The position numbers and the translations under genes were made by a program. A stretch of 64,000 bases of DNA from positions 1 to 64,000 of the forward strand of contig NZXG01000050.1 in the NCBI GenBank assembly GCA_002701845.1. Reading direction: 5' to 3'. Positions 55,856 to 64,000 of this stretch are shown here, in pieces. The stretch comes from Pseudomonadales bacterium (GTDB lineage Bacteria; Pseudomonadota; Gammaproteobacteria; Pseudomonadales; Ketobacteraceae). The notes under the pieces are model-generated. The model saw nothing but the letters and a program-made list of their open reading frames with translations. It was not told the origin of the DNA and did no database searches. Numbering within the stretch: position 1 is the stretch's first letter; every line of letters starts with the position of its first letter.

Positions 55856-57298
55856 ATGCGTGACCCAGCATACTCGAATGAGGCTGTCGTGTTTTTTGAG
55901 GATGGCGCCGTCTCCAAGGAGATGACCTATTCCGAATTTGAGGCCATCCTGGATGGGGTGGTGGGCATGGAGGATTTTGCCGGCGAAACCATCCACTCCG
56001 CTTTTGTGGTGGTGAATGGTCAGTTGAAAATCAACGCGGTGGTACTGTTTAAAATTGGCTTCGACCGCCAGGGTTACGCGGATCGCAGCTGGAATCTGCC
56101 CCTGCGTCACCTGGCGGACACGGGCGGCAGTGGCCCCGATTTGGGGGCCGGGGCGATCCGGTTGGCCTGTAAATCCCAATGCTCGGTAGCCTGGCACGCA
56201 TCGTCCCTGTGGGATCCGGATATGTCCCCGAAATCCAATACCTTCGTGCGGTTACGGGATACCATCGCCGGCAACCGTCTGTGTCTGCCCACCAGCAGTG
56301 AGCCGGAGCCGCCGGTGGTGCGATCGCCCCCGGCCCCGGTGCCGCCCAATTGGGGCATGCCGCCCCCGGCCCATCCGTCCCCTCAGTCGCAGCCACCCTG
56401 GCAATCCAGTGACCCCATCAACAGTGGCTGGGATACGCAGGATTCCGGGCTCACCGACAGTCAGCTGGCGGCCCTGGAAACCGAGCACCGGAACAAGATT
56501 GCCGCCCTGATCAAACAGCAGCGCCTGCACATTCAGACCCTGAAGAATGAAGCCGCCCAGACCCTCCGCAACACCCGGTTGGAGTTGGAAAAGGAGCTGG
56601 AGCTGGCGCGTCAGGAGGTGATCCGCCTGCGGGGCGAGCACGAGTCCCTGCATGCCCAGAACATCGCCTTGCGGGAACAGAATGAGGCCCAGCGCAAGCA
56701 GATCAGCGCCATGAAGAAGGCGCGGGAGCTGGAGGTACGTAATGCCCAACAGAGCGGGCGGGCGGAAGTGGAAACTCTGCGCAAGCAATACGAAGAACAA
56801 CTGCAACAGCGTATTCAGGAAGAAACGGCGAAGCTGAGGGAGGACATCGAGCTGCGCAATATGGAGCTGATGTATCGACACGATGTGGCCAAACAACTGC
56901 GGGAAGAGCTGACTCAACTGCGTAAGGACAAAATCCGCCTGGTGCATGAAGGGGGCGATAAATTTCTGGAGCGGCTGGAGGCCCTGGGCATCAGTTTTAT
57001 CGCCTTCCACCCCGGCGCCGGGCATGTCTCCATCACGCTGGCGGAGATGCCATCCTACATGGAAAACCCCATTGCTTATGCCGCCAACAAGTGTCTGGTT
57101 TCTGAAGAGCACTACCGTAAATGGCTCAGCCATTATCAAAAGCCCGAGTGTCAGGCGCCATTGACCGCGGAGAAAATCTGCGCCTGCCGCATACCGCGGG
57201 TGGATGTACCCAGTCAGTTCGTGGTGGGCGCCTCGGATCGTTGCGAGAAACACAAGCCCCGCAGTTATGGGGACAATGTGGTGACCTTGCGCGGTTGA
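55856..57298 (+). CDS. Coiled-coil protein of unknown function
   Basis: A 480-residue protein in three parts. Residues 1-140 are a globular beta-rich domain with four or so strands and conserved-looking Cys (RLACKSQCSVAWHASSLW). Residues about 150-205 are a Pro-rich linker (PPVVRSPPAPVPPNW). Residues about 210-380 are a long, charged coiled coil (ETEHRNKIAALIKQQRLHIQ...). The end has VHEGGDKFLERLEALGISF and a compact C-terminal domain with four cysteines (KPECQAPLTAEKICACRI and ASDRCEKH) that may bind metal. No transmembrane segment is present. I do not recognise it. The ATG at 55856 has GGAA just before it. It is divergent from araC. Confidence 0.8.
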   Translation: MRDPAYSNEAVVFFEDGAVSKEMTYSEFEAILDGVVGMEDFAGETIHSAFVVVNGQLKINAVVLFKIGFDRQGYADRSWNLPLRHLADTGGSGPDLGAGAIRLACKSQCSVAWHASSLWDPDMSPKSNTFVRLRDTIAGNRLCLPTSSEPEPPVVRSPPAPVPPNWGMPPPAHPSPQSQPPWQSSDPINSGWDTQDSGLTDSQLAALETEHRNKIAALIKQQRLHIQTLKNEAAQTLRNTRLELEKELELARQEVIRLRGEHESLHAQNIALREQNEAQRKQISAMKKARELEVRNAQQSGRAEVETLRKQYEEQLQQRIQEETAKLREDIELRNMELMYRHDVAKQLREELTQLRKDKIRLVHEGGDKFLERLEALGISFIAFHPGAGHVSITLAEMPSYMENPIAYAANKCLVSEEHYRKWLSHYQKPECQAPLTAEKICACRIPRVDVPSQFVVGASDRCEKHKPRSYGDNVVTLRG

Positions 57299-57392
57299 AC
57301 TGACGTGGGTTAACCATTGGTAAAACAACCGGCTCGATCTACCCCCGCCAAAGTCGTTATCATGGGGATGACCCGGTTTGAGTCTGCGTGCC

Positions 57393-58385
57393 ATGCCCCT
57401 GCCGTTATCCATTCTGGAACAGCTGCTGCGATGGGAACAGGAGCTTGATAACTGGCCGCCGCTGCAGCCTCTGCTGCAACAGCGGGCGCTGCCGGTGGAA
57501 CCCTTGCGTCACCCTGAATTTCAACGCCACGGCGTCAGCGTCGAGGTGTTACGTGGCGATCGCCTGCATCCGCTGGTTTCCGGCAACAAATGGTTCAAGC
57601 TGAAATACAATCTGTTGGCGGCCCGGCGCCAGCGATCCCCGGCGCTGCTTTCCTTCGGCGGCCCCTGGTCCAATCACCTGCATGCGCTGGCCGCCGTGGC
57701 CCGCTTACTTGACTGGCCATTGCGGGGCGTGGTGCGGGGTGAGGAGCATCATGCCCGCAGTACCCCCATGTTGCGGGAGGCGTCCGCCTGGGGCATGCGC
57801 GTGGAGACGGTAAACCGGCACCGTTACCGGCAATTGCGCGGGCAACCGGATCTGGTCGGAGCGGCGGCGCATTACGTGATTCCCGAGGGCGGCGATAATT
57901 GGTGGGGATTGCTGGGGGCCGCCTCCATGGCCCTGGCCATCAGCGGCGATCCGCAACGTTTCAGCCATGTGCTGGCGGCGGTGGGAACCGGCTGTACCCT
58001 GGCGGGGTTGCGCTTGGGGCTGCCGGCCGGGGTTGAGGTGCTGGGGATATCAGCGCTGAAAGGGGCCTGGCAGCTTCCCGCCATGGAGCGGCGCATGGCG
58101 CAATTGCCCGGGCCGCCAGCACCGTGGCACCTGAGTCTGGCGCACCACCGTGGCGGTTTCGCCGTGGCGGATCCCGCCCTGTTGAGTTTCATGGCTGAAT
58201 TTAGCGACAATACCGGCTTGCCTCTGGAACCGGTGTACACGGGCAAGGCCATGCTGGCGCTGCTGGATTATCTTGCGCGGGGCATCATTCCATCGGGCAG
58301 TCGGGTGCTTTTCGTTCACAGCGGTGGCTTGCAGGGGCAACGGGGTTTCCGTCCGCCTGAGTCCACCCCCAATCTATCCCGGTGA
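57393..58385 (+). CDS. PLP-dependent ACC deaminase / D-cysteine desulfhydrase family enzyme
   Basis: A 330-residue fold-type II PLP enzyme. GNKWFKLKYNLLAA near residue 65 carries the PLP lysine (first Lys of SGNKW), SFGGPWSNHLHALAAVA is the next conserved segment, and GTGCTLAGLRLG binds the PLP phosphate. Members deaminate 1-aminocyclopropane-1-carboxylate or release sulfide from D-cysteine; which applies here is not clear. ATG at 57393 is used; an in-frame TTG 15 bases earlier is possible, and neither has a good ribosome site. It ends four bases into the longer nadK frame, so the two genes are adjacent and probably co-transcribed. Confidence 0.82.
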   Translation: MPLPLSILEQLLRWEQELDNWPPLQPLLQQRALPVEPLRHPEFQRHGVSVEVLRGDRLHPLVSGNKWFKLKYNLLAARRQRSPALLSFGGPWSNHLHALAAVARLLDWPLRGVVRGEEHHARSTPMLREASAWGMRVETVNRHRYRQLRGQPDLVGAAAHYVIPEGGDNWWGLLGAASMALAISGDPQRFSHVLAAVGTGCTLAGLRLGLPAGVEVLGISALKGAWQLPAMERRMAQLPGPPAPWHLSLAHHRGGFAVADPALLSFMAEFSDNTGLPLEPVYTGKAMLALLDYLARGIIPSGSRVLFVHSGGLQGQRGFRPPESTPNLSR

Positions 58386-58393
58386 GAGGCCGC

Positions 58394-59281
58394 ATGCAGA
58401 TAACAGATTCCTTCCGTAACGTGGGCCTGATCGGCCGCCCGGGTGCCAACCATCAGGTGGCGGAAACCCTGGCCGCCCTGGTGGCCTATCTGGATCGCAA
58501 GAATATTACGGTGGTGTTGGATGAAACCACTTCACCGCAGCTGGCCACTGACGGGCATCAGCGTGCCACCCGCAAGATTATGGGGGAAACCTGTGATCTG
58601 GTGATCGTGGTGGGGGGGGATGGCTGTCTGTTGGGCGCAGCACGGGATCTGGCCCGCTATAAGGTGCCTTTGCTGGGGGTCAACCGGGGTCGGCTGGGTT
58701 TTCTCACCGATATCATGCCCGGTGAGATCGAGGCCCGCATGGATGAGGTGCTGGCGGGGGAATATACGGTGGAGCACCGCTTTTTGCTGGAGGCGCAAAT
58801 CAAGCGCGACGGTAAGATGATGGGGGAGAACGCCGCCCTTAACGACGTGGTGTTCCATTCCGGCAGCTCGGTGAAAATGCTGGAGTTCGAGCTCTACATT
58901 GACGGCGATTTTGTCTATCGACAGCGTTCCGACGGCCTGATCATGTCCACTCCCACCGGCTCCACGGCCTATGCCCTGTCCGGGGGCGGCCCCATTATGC
59001 ACCCGCGACTGGATGCCATCGTGCTGGTTCCCATGTTTCCTCACACCCTCAGCAGCCGGCCCATCGTGATTGACGGCAACAGTGAAATCAAGGTTTACGT
59101 TTCCTCCGCCAATGATTTCAAGCCTCTGCTCAACTGCGATGGGCAGGGCGGACTGGTGGTGGAACCGGGCGACTGGTTGTATGTGCGCAAGCGCTCCCAT
59201 CCACTGATGTTGCTGCACCCCAAGACCCACAGTTTTTATGAGGCCTGTCGCTCCAAACTGGGGTGGAGTGAAATCCTCTGA
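58394..59281 (+). CDS. nadK: NAD kinase
   Basis: A 295-residue NAD kinase that makes NADP from NAD and ATP. It has the family signature VVVGGDGCLLGAAR (GGDG), GVNRGRLGFLTD, NDVVFHSGSS and TPTGSTAYALSGGGPI, all in order. The length equals that of the Pseudomonas enzyme. The ATG at 58394 follows AGAGG at the right distance; a GTG 12 bases upstream lacks one. It overlaps the metallophosphatase start by one base (TGATG). Confidence 0.97.
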   Translation: MQITDSFRNVGLIGRPGANHQVAETLAALVAYLDRKNITVVLDETTSPQLATDGHQRATRKIMGETCDLVIVVGGDGCLLGAARDLARYKVPLLGVNRGRLGFLTDIMPGEIEARMDEVLAGEYTVEHRFLLEAQIKRDGKMMGENAALNDVVFHSGSSVKMLEFELYIDGDFVYRQRSDGLIMSTPTGSTAYALSGGGPIMHPRLDAIVLVPMFPHTLSSRPIVIDGNSEIKVYVSSANDFKPLLNCDGQGGLVVEPGDWLYVRKRSHPLMLLHPKTHSFYEACRSKLGWSEIL

Positions 59282-60246
59282 TGGTGGATGAGCCCTGGAT
59301 TGAAGGCTATGACGTCATTGGTGACGTTCACGGCTGTGCTGATTCGCTGGAGCGCCTGCTGACCAGGCTGGGATATCATCCGGCCGCCGACTGTTGGCGT
59401 CATCCCCGGCGCAAAGCGGTGTTCGTGGGGGACATTATCGATCGTGGTCCGCAGATTCGGCGCGCCATGCGCCTGGTGCGGGCGATGGTGGATCGGGGAC
59501 AGGCTTATCTGGTGCTGGGCAACCATGAGTACAACGCCGTGATCTACTCCCTCCCGACCCAAGCGGCAGTGCCGGAGCCTCTGCGGCGCTACTATCGGCG
59601 CCTGCGTTATCAACTGCACGCCACTTTGGAGGATTACCGGTTGCACCTGGAGGAGTGGCGGGATCTTATCCACTGGTTGCGGGAGCGGCCCATATTTCTC
59701 GAGTTCCCCCACTTCAGAGTGGTGCATGCCTGCTGGGATCCCCGGCGCATCGCCCAGGCGGCGGCCTGCCATGAGGGCCGGGTATTACAGGACGATGAGT
59801 TTCTGGCCCAGAGTGTGATTCCCGCCACCGAACCCAACCGCGTGGTGGAGCGACTGCTGAAAGGCACGGATCTGGCGTTGCCCGCCGGCAAGACCCTGGT
59901 GGGCTCTGATGGGGTACGGCGCAGCCGCTTCCGCACCAAGTTCTGGAGTGGCTCACCGCAGACCTACGGCGATGTGGTGTTCCAGCCGGATGCCCTGCCC
60001 GCAGAGCTGGCCAGTCAGCCCCTGTCCGCGGCCGAGCGTCAGCGCCTGTTGCAATACGACCGTGACCAAAAAGTCCTGTTCGTAGGGCATTACTGGTGCC
60101 AGGGCCTGCCGCGCATTATCCATGAAAATATTGCGTGTTTGGATTACAGTGCGGTGAAGCACGGTCTGCTGGTGGCCTACCGCATGGGCCCTGAGCAGCG
60201 TTTGAACAATGAGCAGTTTGTCTGGGTCCAGAGTAATCCCCCATAA
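59281..60246 (+). CDS. Calcineurin-like metallophosphoesterase
   Basis: A 321-residue phosphoesterase. GDVHGCAD, GDIIDRG and GNHE, with later FVGHYWCQG, are the metal-binding motifs of the PPP-like phosphatases, in the right order. Diadenosine tetraphosphatases (ApaH) and protein phosphatases of the PrpE type are relatives; the substrate is not evident. It follows nadK immediately, as in Pseudomonas, so it is in the same transcription unit. No signal peptide is present, so it is cytoplasmic. Confidence 0.9.
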   Translation: MVDEPWIEGYDVIGDVHGCADSLERLLTRLGYHPAADCWRHPRRKAVFVGDIIDRGPQIRRAMRLVRAMVDRGQAYLVLGNHEYNAVIYSLPTQAAVPEPLRRYYRRLRYQLHATLEDYRLHLEEWRDLIHWLRERPIFLEFPHFRVVHACWDPRRIAQAAACHEGRVLQDDEFLAQSVIPATEPNRVVERLLKGTDLALPAGKTLVGSDGVRRSRFRTKFWSGSPQTYGDVVFQPDALPAELASQPLSAAERQRLLQYDRDQKVLFVGHYWCQGLPRIIHENIACLDYSAVKHGLLVAYRMGPEQRLNNEQFVWVQSNPP

Positions 60247-60325
60247 ACCGTGGCGGAACAATCCCAGGTTATCTCCTACACTTAGCCACTAACCAACGAC
60301 AATCATAATAAGGCAAGAGCGGTCT

Positions 60326-62032
60326 ATGCAGCTCAAGGGGAAGACACTAGCGCTTATATTCTGGGCTTTAATGACGCTGGCTTTGGTACTGATCAGCGCC
60401 TGGGCTCACCGGTTGGCCACCCACACCCCCTCCACCCGGGAGGCGCAGCTTATCCAGCGAAACTTCGAAGTGATGCTGCAGTCCCTGGAGCAGCGTTTGC
60501 AATGGCTGGCGGCCCATCCGGAATTGACCCTGGAGCAGTTGCCGGCCGCGGTGGACGTGCGACTGGTGGTGGATCGTCAGGACCTGCTGCAATACGACAC
60601 CCGGCTGCAGAATGCCGATGCCCGGGACAGCCTTTTGTCCAGTCTGGTGAACTTTCTCAAGGTGCCCCGGCAGGGCAACACCGGCGTGACTTATTGGCGC
60701 GACAAGGTGCTGCTGATGGTGGTGGAGGAACAGGATCAGGTGATTTCCATTGCCGCCACTTTCCTGGGGGACTGGTTGCTGCAACTGTCGGCGGAATTGA
60801 ATTACCGGCTCAGCCTCAGCGCCGATCCCCTGGACCCTACCGCCACCGACAACACCACGGCACTGATCCGGTTGTCTTCCATGGTGGGTCAACCGGTGTA
60901 TGTCACCGCCACCGCGCTGTCTGATGAACAGGTGCTGCCGTTTCTGTGGTGGCTGTCAGTGGCGGTGAGTGCGGCGGTGAGTGGAGTGATCGTGTGGACG
61001 CTCTATTACCGGCCGATCTGGAAACGGCTGCAGAATCTGTTGCTGCAGACCCGGCAGATCATGAATTCCGGCCAGTTTCATGAGCGCGTGCTTTATCAGG
61101 GGCGCGACGAAATCGCGGAAACGGCAGTGCAGATTAACGGTGTTCTCAGCTCACTGGAATACTGTTACAACCTGATGGCGAAAACCAATATGATCACCAC
61201 CGAGCTGCTGGAAAAAGTGGATCGGCAGTCAGCGCCAGCCCTGGAATCGGAGCTGACCGAGGAGGGGGAACTGAAATCCTCACTGGATGTGGTGGCCCGC
61301 CTGAGTGAAGCCTTCCAGACCGATGCTCTGGATCTGTTTGTGCAACCGGTGTTTGCGGAGGATCGGCAGCGGGTGGTGGGTTATGAGGCTCTGGCGCGCT
61401 GGATGGATCCGGAAGTTGGAATGGTGGCACCGGCGGAGTTTGTCTCCATGTGTGAAAAAGCGGGGCTGCTGGATATGATGACCACCCTGGTGCTGCGCCA
61501 CGGCTTAAATGCGTTGCATCGATTGCGGGAACATCGGGGCCAGCATCTGACCATGTCCATTAATCTCAGCGCGTCGCAGTTCTTTTCGCCGGCACTGGTC
61601 ACTGAGCTGAGCAGTCTGGACGCTGAGGACAAGGCATTGCTGCCGGCGCTGGAGTTTGAAATACGCGAGGCCACGGTGACCCACGATTTCGAACAGGCAG
61701 TGCTCGTGATCCGCAAACTGAAACAGTTCGGCGTGCGCATCTGTATCGATGATTACGGCCTCAGCCGCTATTCATTAATGTACTTGCAACGCCTGCCGGT
61801 AGACGCCATCAAACTCTCCGCGGCCTTTACCGAACGCCTCATCTGGGAAGACCGACAGTCTGCGTTTATCGACGGGATCGCGCGCTTTGCTGCCGGTCTG
61901 GGGGTGCGGGTTATTGTCAAACACATCGAAACCGAGCAACAGTTGGAAACCCTGGCCCCGGATCTGCCGGTGGAGTATCAGGGGGTGGCGCTGGCCCCGC
62001 CGGCGCCGCTGGATGTGGCACTGGAGCGGTAG
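60326..62032 (+). CDS. Membrane protein with degenerate EAL domain (LapD-like receptor candidate)
   Basis: A 568-residue protein. An N-terminal membrane helix (LALIFWALMTLALVLISAW), a periplasmic sensor domain (about 30-200), a second span (FLWWLSVAVSAAVSGVIVW), a HAMP-like helix pair and a C-terminal EAL domain (about 320-560). The EAL domain keeps YEALARW (Glu354), SINLSASQ, EIREA, DDYG and IKLS, but the usual AEGVE reads VKHIE (531-535), placing Lys532 where a catalytic Glu is expected. It is thus likely to bind c-di-GMP rather than cut it, like LapD. It follows the metallophosphatase by 79 bases. Confidence 0.85.
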   Translation: MQLKGKTLALIFWALMTLALVLISAWAHRLATHTPSTREAQLIQRNFEVMLQSLEQRLQWLAAHPELTLEQLPAAVDVRLVVDRQDLLQYDTRLQNADARDSLLSSLVNFLKVPRQGNTGVTYWRDKVLLMVVEEQDQVISIAATFLGDWLLQLSAELNYRLSLSADPLDPTATDNTTALIRLSSMVGQPVYVTATALSDEQVLPFLWWLSVAVSAAVSGVIVWTLYYRPIWKRLQNLLLQTRQIMNSGQFHERVLYQGRDEIAETAVQINGVLSSLEYCYNLMAKTNMITTELLEKVDRQSAPALESELTEEGELKSSLDVVARLSEAFQTDALDLFVQPVFAEDRQRVVGYEALARWMDPEVGMVAPAEFVSMCEKAGLLDMMTTLVLRHGLNALHRLREHRGQHLTMSINLSASQFFSPALVTELSSLDAEDKALLPALEFEIREATVTHDFEQAVLVIRKLKQFGVRICIDDYGLSRYSLMYLQRLPVDAIKLSAAFTERLIWEDRQSAFIDGIARFAAGLGVRVIVKHIETEQQLETLAPDLPVEYQGVALAPPAPLDVALER

Positions 62033-62092
62033 CCCCCGGGTGCCCCGGGCTATGATATAATGCACCCTCGTTGACGTAGCGGGTACAGCAGC

Positions 62093-62359
62093 ATGGCGAT
62101 GGATTTTGACGCACTGATAGAATCAATTACTCCACAGACATATCAGGCCTTGCAGCGGGCGTTGGAACTGGGTAAGTGGGCCGATGGCACGCGTCTCACC
62201 CGGGAACAGAAAGAGCACGTTATGCAGGCCATTATTGCCTATGGGGAACGCAACCTGGACCCCAGCCAGCGGGTGGGCTTTATTGATCGGGGTACCAAAG
62301 AGGAAGGGGAAACCTGCAGCGATTCCGAGGTGTTGCAGACCATCCGGTTTCTGCAGTAA
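62093..62359 (+). CDS. DUF1315 family protein (YeaC-like)
   Basis: An 88-residue protein. The pattern of YeaC/DUF1315 is visible: DALIESITPQTYQALQRALELGKWADG at the start and LTREQKEHVMQAIIAYGERNL in the middle. The function of the family is unknown. ATG 62093 (or 62099) has no clear ribosome site. It is convergent with the next gene, nine bases apart, and follows the EAL gene by 60 bases. Confidence 0.88.
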   Translation: MAMDFDALIESITPQTYQALQRALELGKWADGTRLTREQKEHVMQAIIAYGERNLDPSQRVGFIDRGTKEEGETCSDSEVLQTIRFLQ

Positions 62360-62368
62360 ACGTCGGGT

Positions 62369-62794
62369 CTACCAGCGGTACTTGTCCCAGTTTTCGGGGT
62401 TGGCCCAGAATCTGGGATTAAGCCAATCGGGGACGGGTTTGTAGGTTTTAATGTCAAACAAATAGTAGACATGATCCTCGGTCACCGCGCAGCGCACGAA
62501 GCCCAGGGCCAGATAGTGGGGGTCGTGGGTCGGCTGGTGGTGGTGGCTGGTTTCCACCACCACCCGCGAAGTAAGCTGGTCCCGGCACTTGGCAATCAGG
62601 CGGTCACTCTGGCCCTCACTGTCATCGAGCGCCCCTTCGCTCAACCAGATCAAATCGAAGCGTTCCTGAAAATCCGGCTCCAGCACCTGTTTGACGCTGG
62701 CGGTGGCGTCCGCTTCCGGGGCCTTTACCACACCCAGTACCTGCTTTATCTGTTCTGTCTTGATCAACGCCGACACTGGCGCGGGCAAGGACAT
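62369..62794 (-). CDS. Small conserved protein (DUF6231-like)
   Basis: A 141-residue protein (starts MSLPAPVSALIKTEQIKQVLG) with a Rossmann-like pattern: ERFDLIWLSEGALDD is placed where methyltransferases carry their second acidic strand, and SRVVVETSHHH follows. It lies next to pepN and a DUF1315 gene, as small genes of this kind do in Pseudomonas. The start 62794 follows GAGAGGT on the minus strand; longer frames upstream lack one. The name is a recollection of the family and is not certain. Confidence 0.72.
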   Translation of the reverse strand: MSLPAPVSALIKTEQIKQVLGVVKAPEADATASVKQVLEPDFQERFDLIWLSEGALDDSEGQSDRLIAKCRDQLTSRVVVETSHHHQPTHDPHYLALGFVRCAVTEDHVYYLFDIKTYKPVPDWLNPRFWANPENWDKYRW

Positions 62795-62973
62795 AAGCAC
62801 CTCTCTCTGAGTCGCACCCCTGTCGAAACCGCAGTAGCCCCTTCGGGTGCCATAACCGTCTGTTGTGAAATGCAATGCAGTCATACATACTGCAGCACTG
62901 GTACCCAATTCACAAGCGGGGCGAGGTTGATTGCCTTGGCACCGCCATTGTCTGGCCCACAGGTTTGGTTCCA

Positions 62974-64000
62974 ATGAGAGATAACAACGCCCCCAAGACC
63001 ATTCGCCTATCCGAATACAAAGCCCCCGCTTATCTGGTTGATCACATCCATCTGGATGTGCGTATTTACGAGGGTTATACCGATGTGGTGGCCCATCTGC
63101 AGATGCGGGTGAACCCGGCGGTGCCGGATGCCGGTGGCCGGCCCCTGGAGTTGATGGGGGCTGATCTTGAGCTGTTGGCCATTGAACTGGACGGCCGGCC
63201 TCTGGCTCCGGAGCGTTACCGGATCGACGAGGAAACCCTGACCATCACGGAGGTGCCGGCAGCCTTTACCCTGCTCACCCTGACCCGGATCGATCCCCAG
63301 CGCAATACCTCCCTGGAGGGGCTGTATGTGTCCAAAGGCATGTACTGTACCCAGTGCGAGGCCGAGGGGTTCCGTAAGATAACCTATTATCCCGACCGGC
63401 CCGATGTCATGGCCAGATTCACCACCCGCATTGAGGCCGATAAAGCCGCCTATCCGGTGCTGCTTTCCAATGGTAACCCGGAACAAAGCGGCGACCTGGC
63501 CAATGGCCGGCATTATGTGATCTGGGAGGATCCGTTTAAAAAACCCTGCTATCTGTTTGCGCTGGTGGCGGGCGATCTGCAACAGAAGCAGGATGAGTTT
63601 GTGACCGCCAGCGGCCGCAAAGTGGCGCTGCAGTTGTTTGTTGAACCCCAGGATCTGGACAAGTGTGAGCATGCCCTGGCCTCGCTGAAACGCGCCATGC
63701 GCTGGGACGAGGAAACCTACGGTCGGGAATACGATCTGGATATTTACATGATTGTGGCCGTGTCCCATTTCAATATGGGCGCCATGGAGAACAAGGGCCT
63801 GAATATTTTCAACACCTCCTGCGTGCTGGCCAACCCCGGTACCACCACCGATATGGGGTTCCAGCGGGTGGAAAGTGTCATCGCTCATGAATATTTTCAC
63901 AACTGGTCCGGTAACCGGGTGACCTGTCGCGACTGGTTTCAGTTGAGTCTGAAAGAAGGCTTCACGGTATTCCGTGATCAGCAGTTCTCCGCGGACATGG
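62974..64000 (+). CDS. pepN: Aminopeptidase N (5' part, runs off the window)
   Basis: The first 342 residues of the M1 alanyl aminopeptidase. After MRDNNAPKTIRLSEY come the N-terminal beta domain, YCTQCEAEGFRKITYYPDRPD, the exopeptidase motif GAMENKG (near residue 270) and the zinc motif HEYFHNW (near residue 306), and then the frame is open to the end of the window, so about 60 percent of the gene is outside. It cleaves N-terminal residues from peptides in the cytosol. The ATG at 62974 fits the family N-terminus. It is divergent from the DUF6231-like gene. Confidence 0.96.
   Translation, partial: MRDNNAPKTIRLSEYKAPAYLVDHIHLDVRIYEGYTDVVAHLQMRVNPAVPDAGGRPLELMGADLELLAIELDGRPLAPERYRIDEETLTITEVPAAFTLLTLTRIDPQRNTSLEGLYVSKGMYCTQCEAEGFRKITYYPDRPDVMARFTTRIEADKAAYPVLLSNGNPEQSGDLANGRHYVIWEDPFKKPCYLFALVAGDLQQKQDEFVTASGRKVALQLFVEPQDLDKCEHALASLKRAMRWDEETYGREYDLDIYMIVAVSHFNMGAMENKGLNIFNTSCVLANPGTTTDMGFQRVESVIAHEYFHNWSGNRVTCRDWFQLSLKEGFTVFRDQQFSADM

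Overview
The window is about 64 kb of a gammaproteobacterial chromosome with GC-rich core genes. It looks like a Pseudomonadales/Oceanospirillales-type, hydrocarbon- or terpene-using organism (for example Alcanivorax- or Ketobacter-like; the genus cannot be named from sequence alone). The reasons are a complete atuABCDEF-type acyclic-terpene operon, an OprC-type copper receptor, a phasin, an acyl-CoA desaturase, and gene orders familiar from Pseudomonas: infC-rpmI-rplT-pheST-ihfA-merR-tRNA-Pro, and nadK-metallophosphatase-EAL protein-pepN.

Layout. 1-6.3 kb: tRNA-Asn, a PLP aminotransferase, manC, uvrB, a UDP-glucuronate 4-epimerase-like gene, and tRNA-Val(GAC). 6.4-12.1 kb: the translation/IHF operon (infC with an AUU start, rpmI, rplT, pheS, pheT, ihfA, a merR-like gene), then tRNA-Pro(GGG). 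thrS, the usual upstream neighbour of infC, is absent. 12.1-33.9 kb: a defence island directly downstream of tRNA-Pro. It is nested. An outer type I restriction-modification (R-M) operon (hsdM-hsdS-hsdR plus a YgjP-like metallopeptidase) has its hsdM split by a 13.5-kb mobile element. The break lies inside the codons of the S-adenosylmethionine (SAM)-binding motif, between DPCCG and SGG. The element carries three overlapping tyrosine recombinase genes plus a small HTH/coiled-coil gene. Its cargo is a second, different type I R-M operon of the EcoprrI/EcoR124I (type IC) kind with a PrrC-like anticodon nuclease between hsdS and hsdR. A 62-bp dyad-symmetric repeat array and an Xre-type regulator separate recombinases from cargo.

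34-41.4 kb: a mostly minus-strand group containing a membrane protein, the copper receptor, a lipocalin, a desaturase, a phasin, an unknown gene and an orphan Xre/MbcA/ParS-type antitoxin. 41.4-52.7 kb: the minus-strand acyclic-terpene catabolic operon, with an acyl-CoA synthetase downstream and a divergent TetR regulator upstream. 53-64 kb: a second TetR gene, tRNA-Val(TAC)-tRNA-Asp, a tiny ORF ending in a terminator, an AraC regulator, a coiled-coil protein, a PLP enzyme, nadK, a metallophosphatase, a degenerate EAL protein, a YeaC-like (DUF1315) gene, a small conserved gene and the 5' part of pepN.

How the parts work together. The best candidate for an unusual system is the nested island. 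A recombinase-trio element brings in a complete restriction plus tRNA-cleaving suicide module while inactivating the resident restriction system at its methyltransferase motif. The junctions are clean enough that excision through a shared CGGC would restore the resident hsdM exactly. Loss of HsdM also disarms the resident HsdR, which needs the M2S core, so the swap should be safe for the host.
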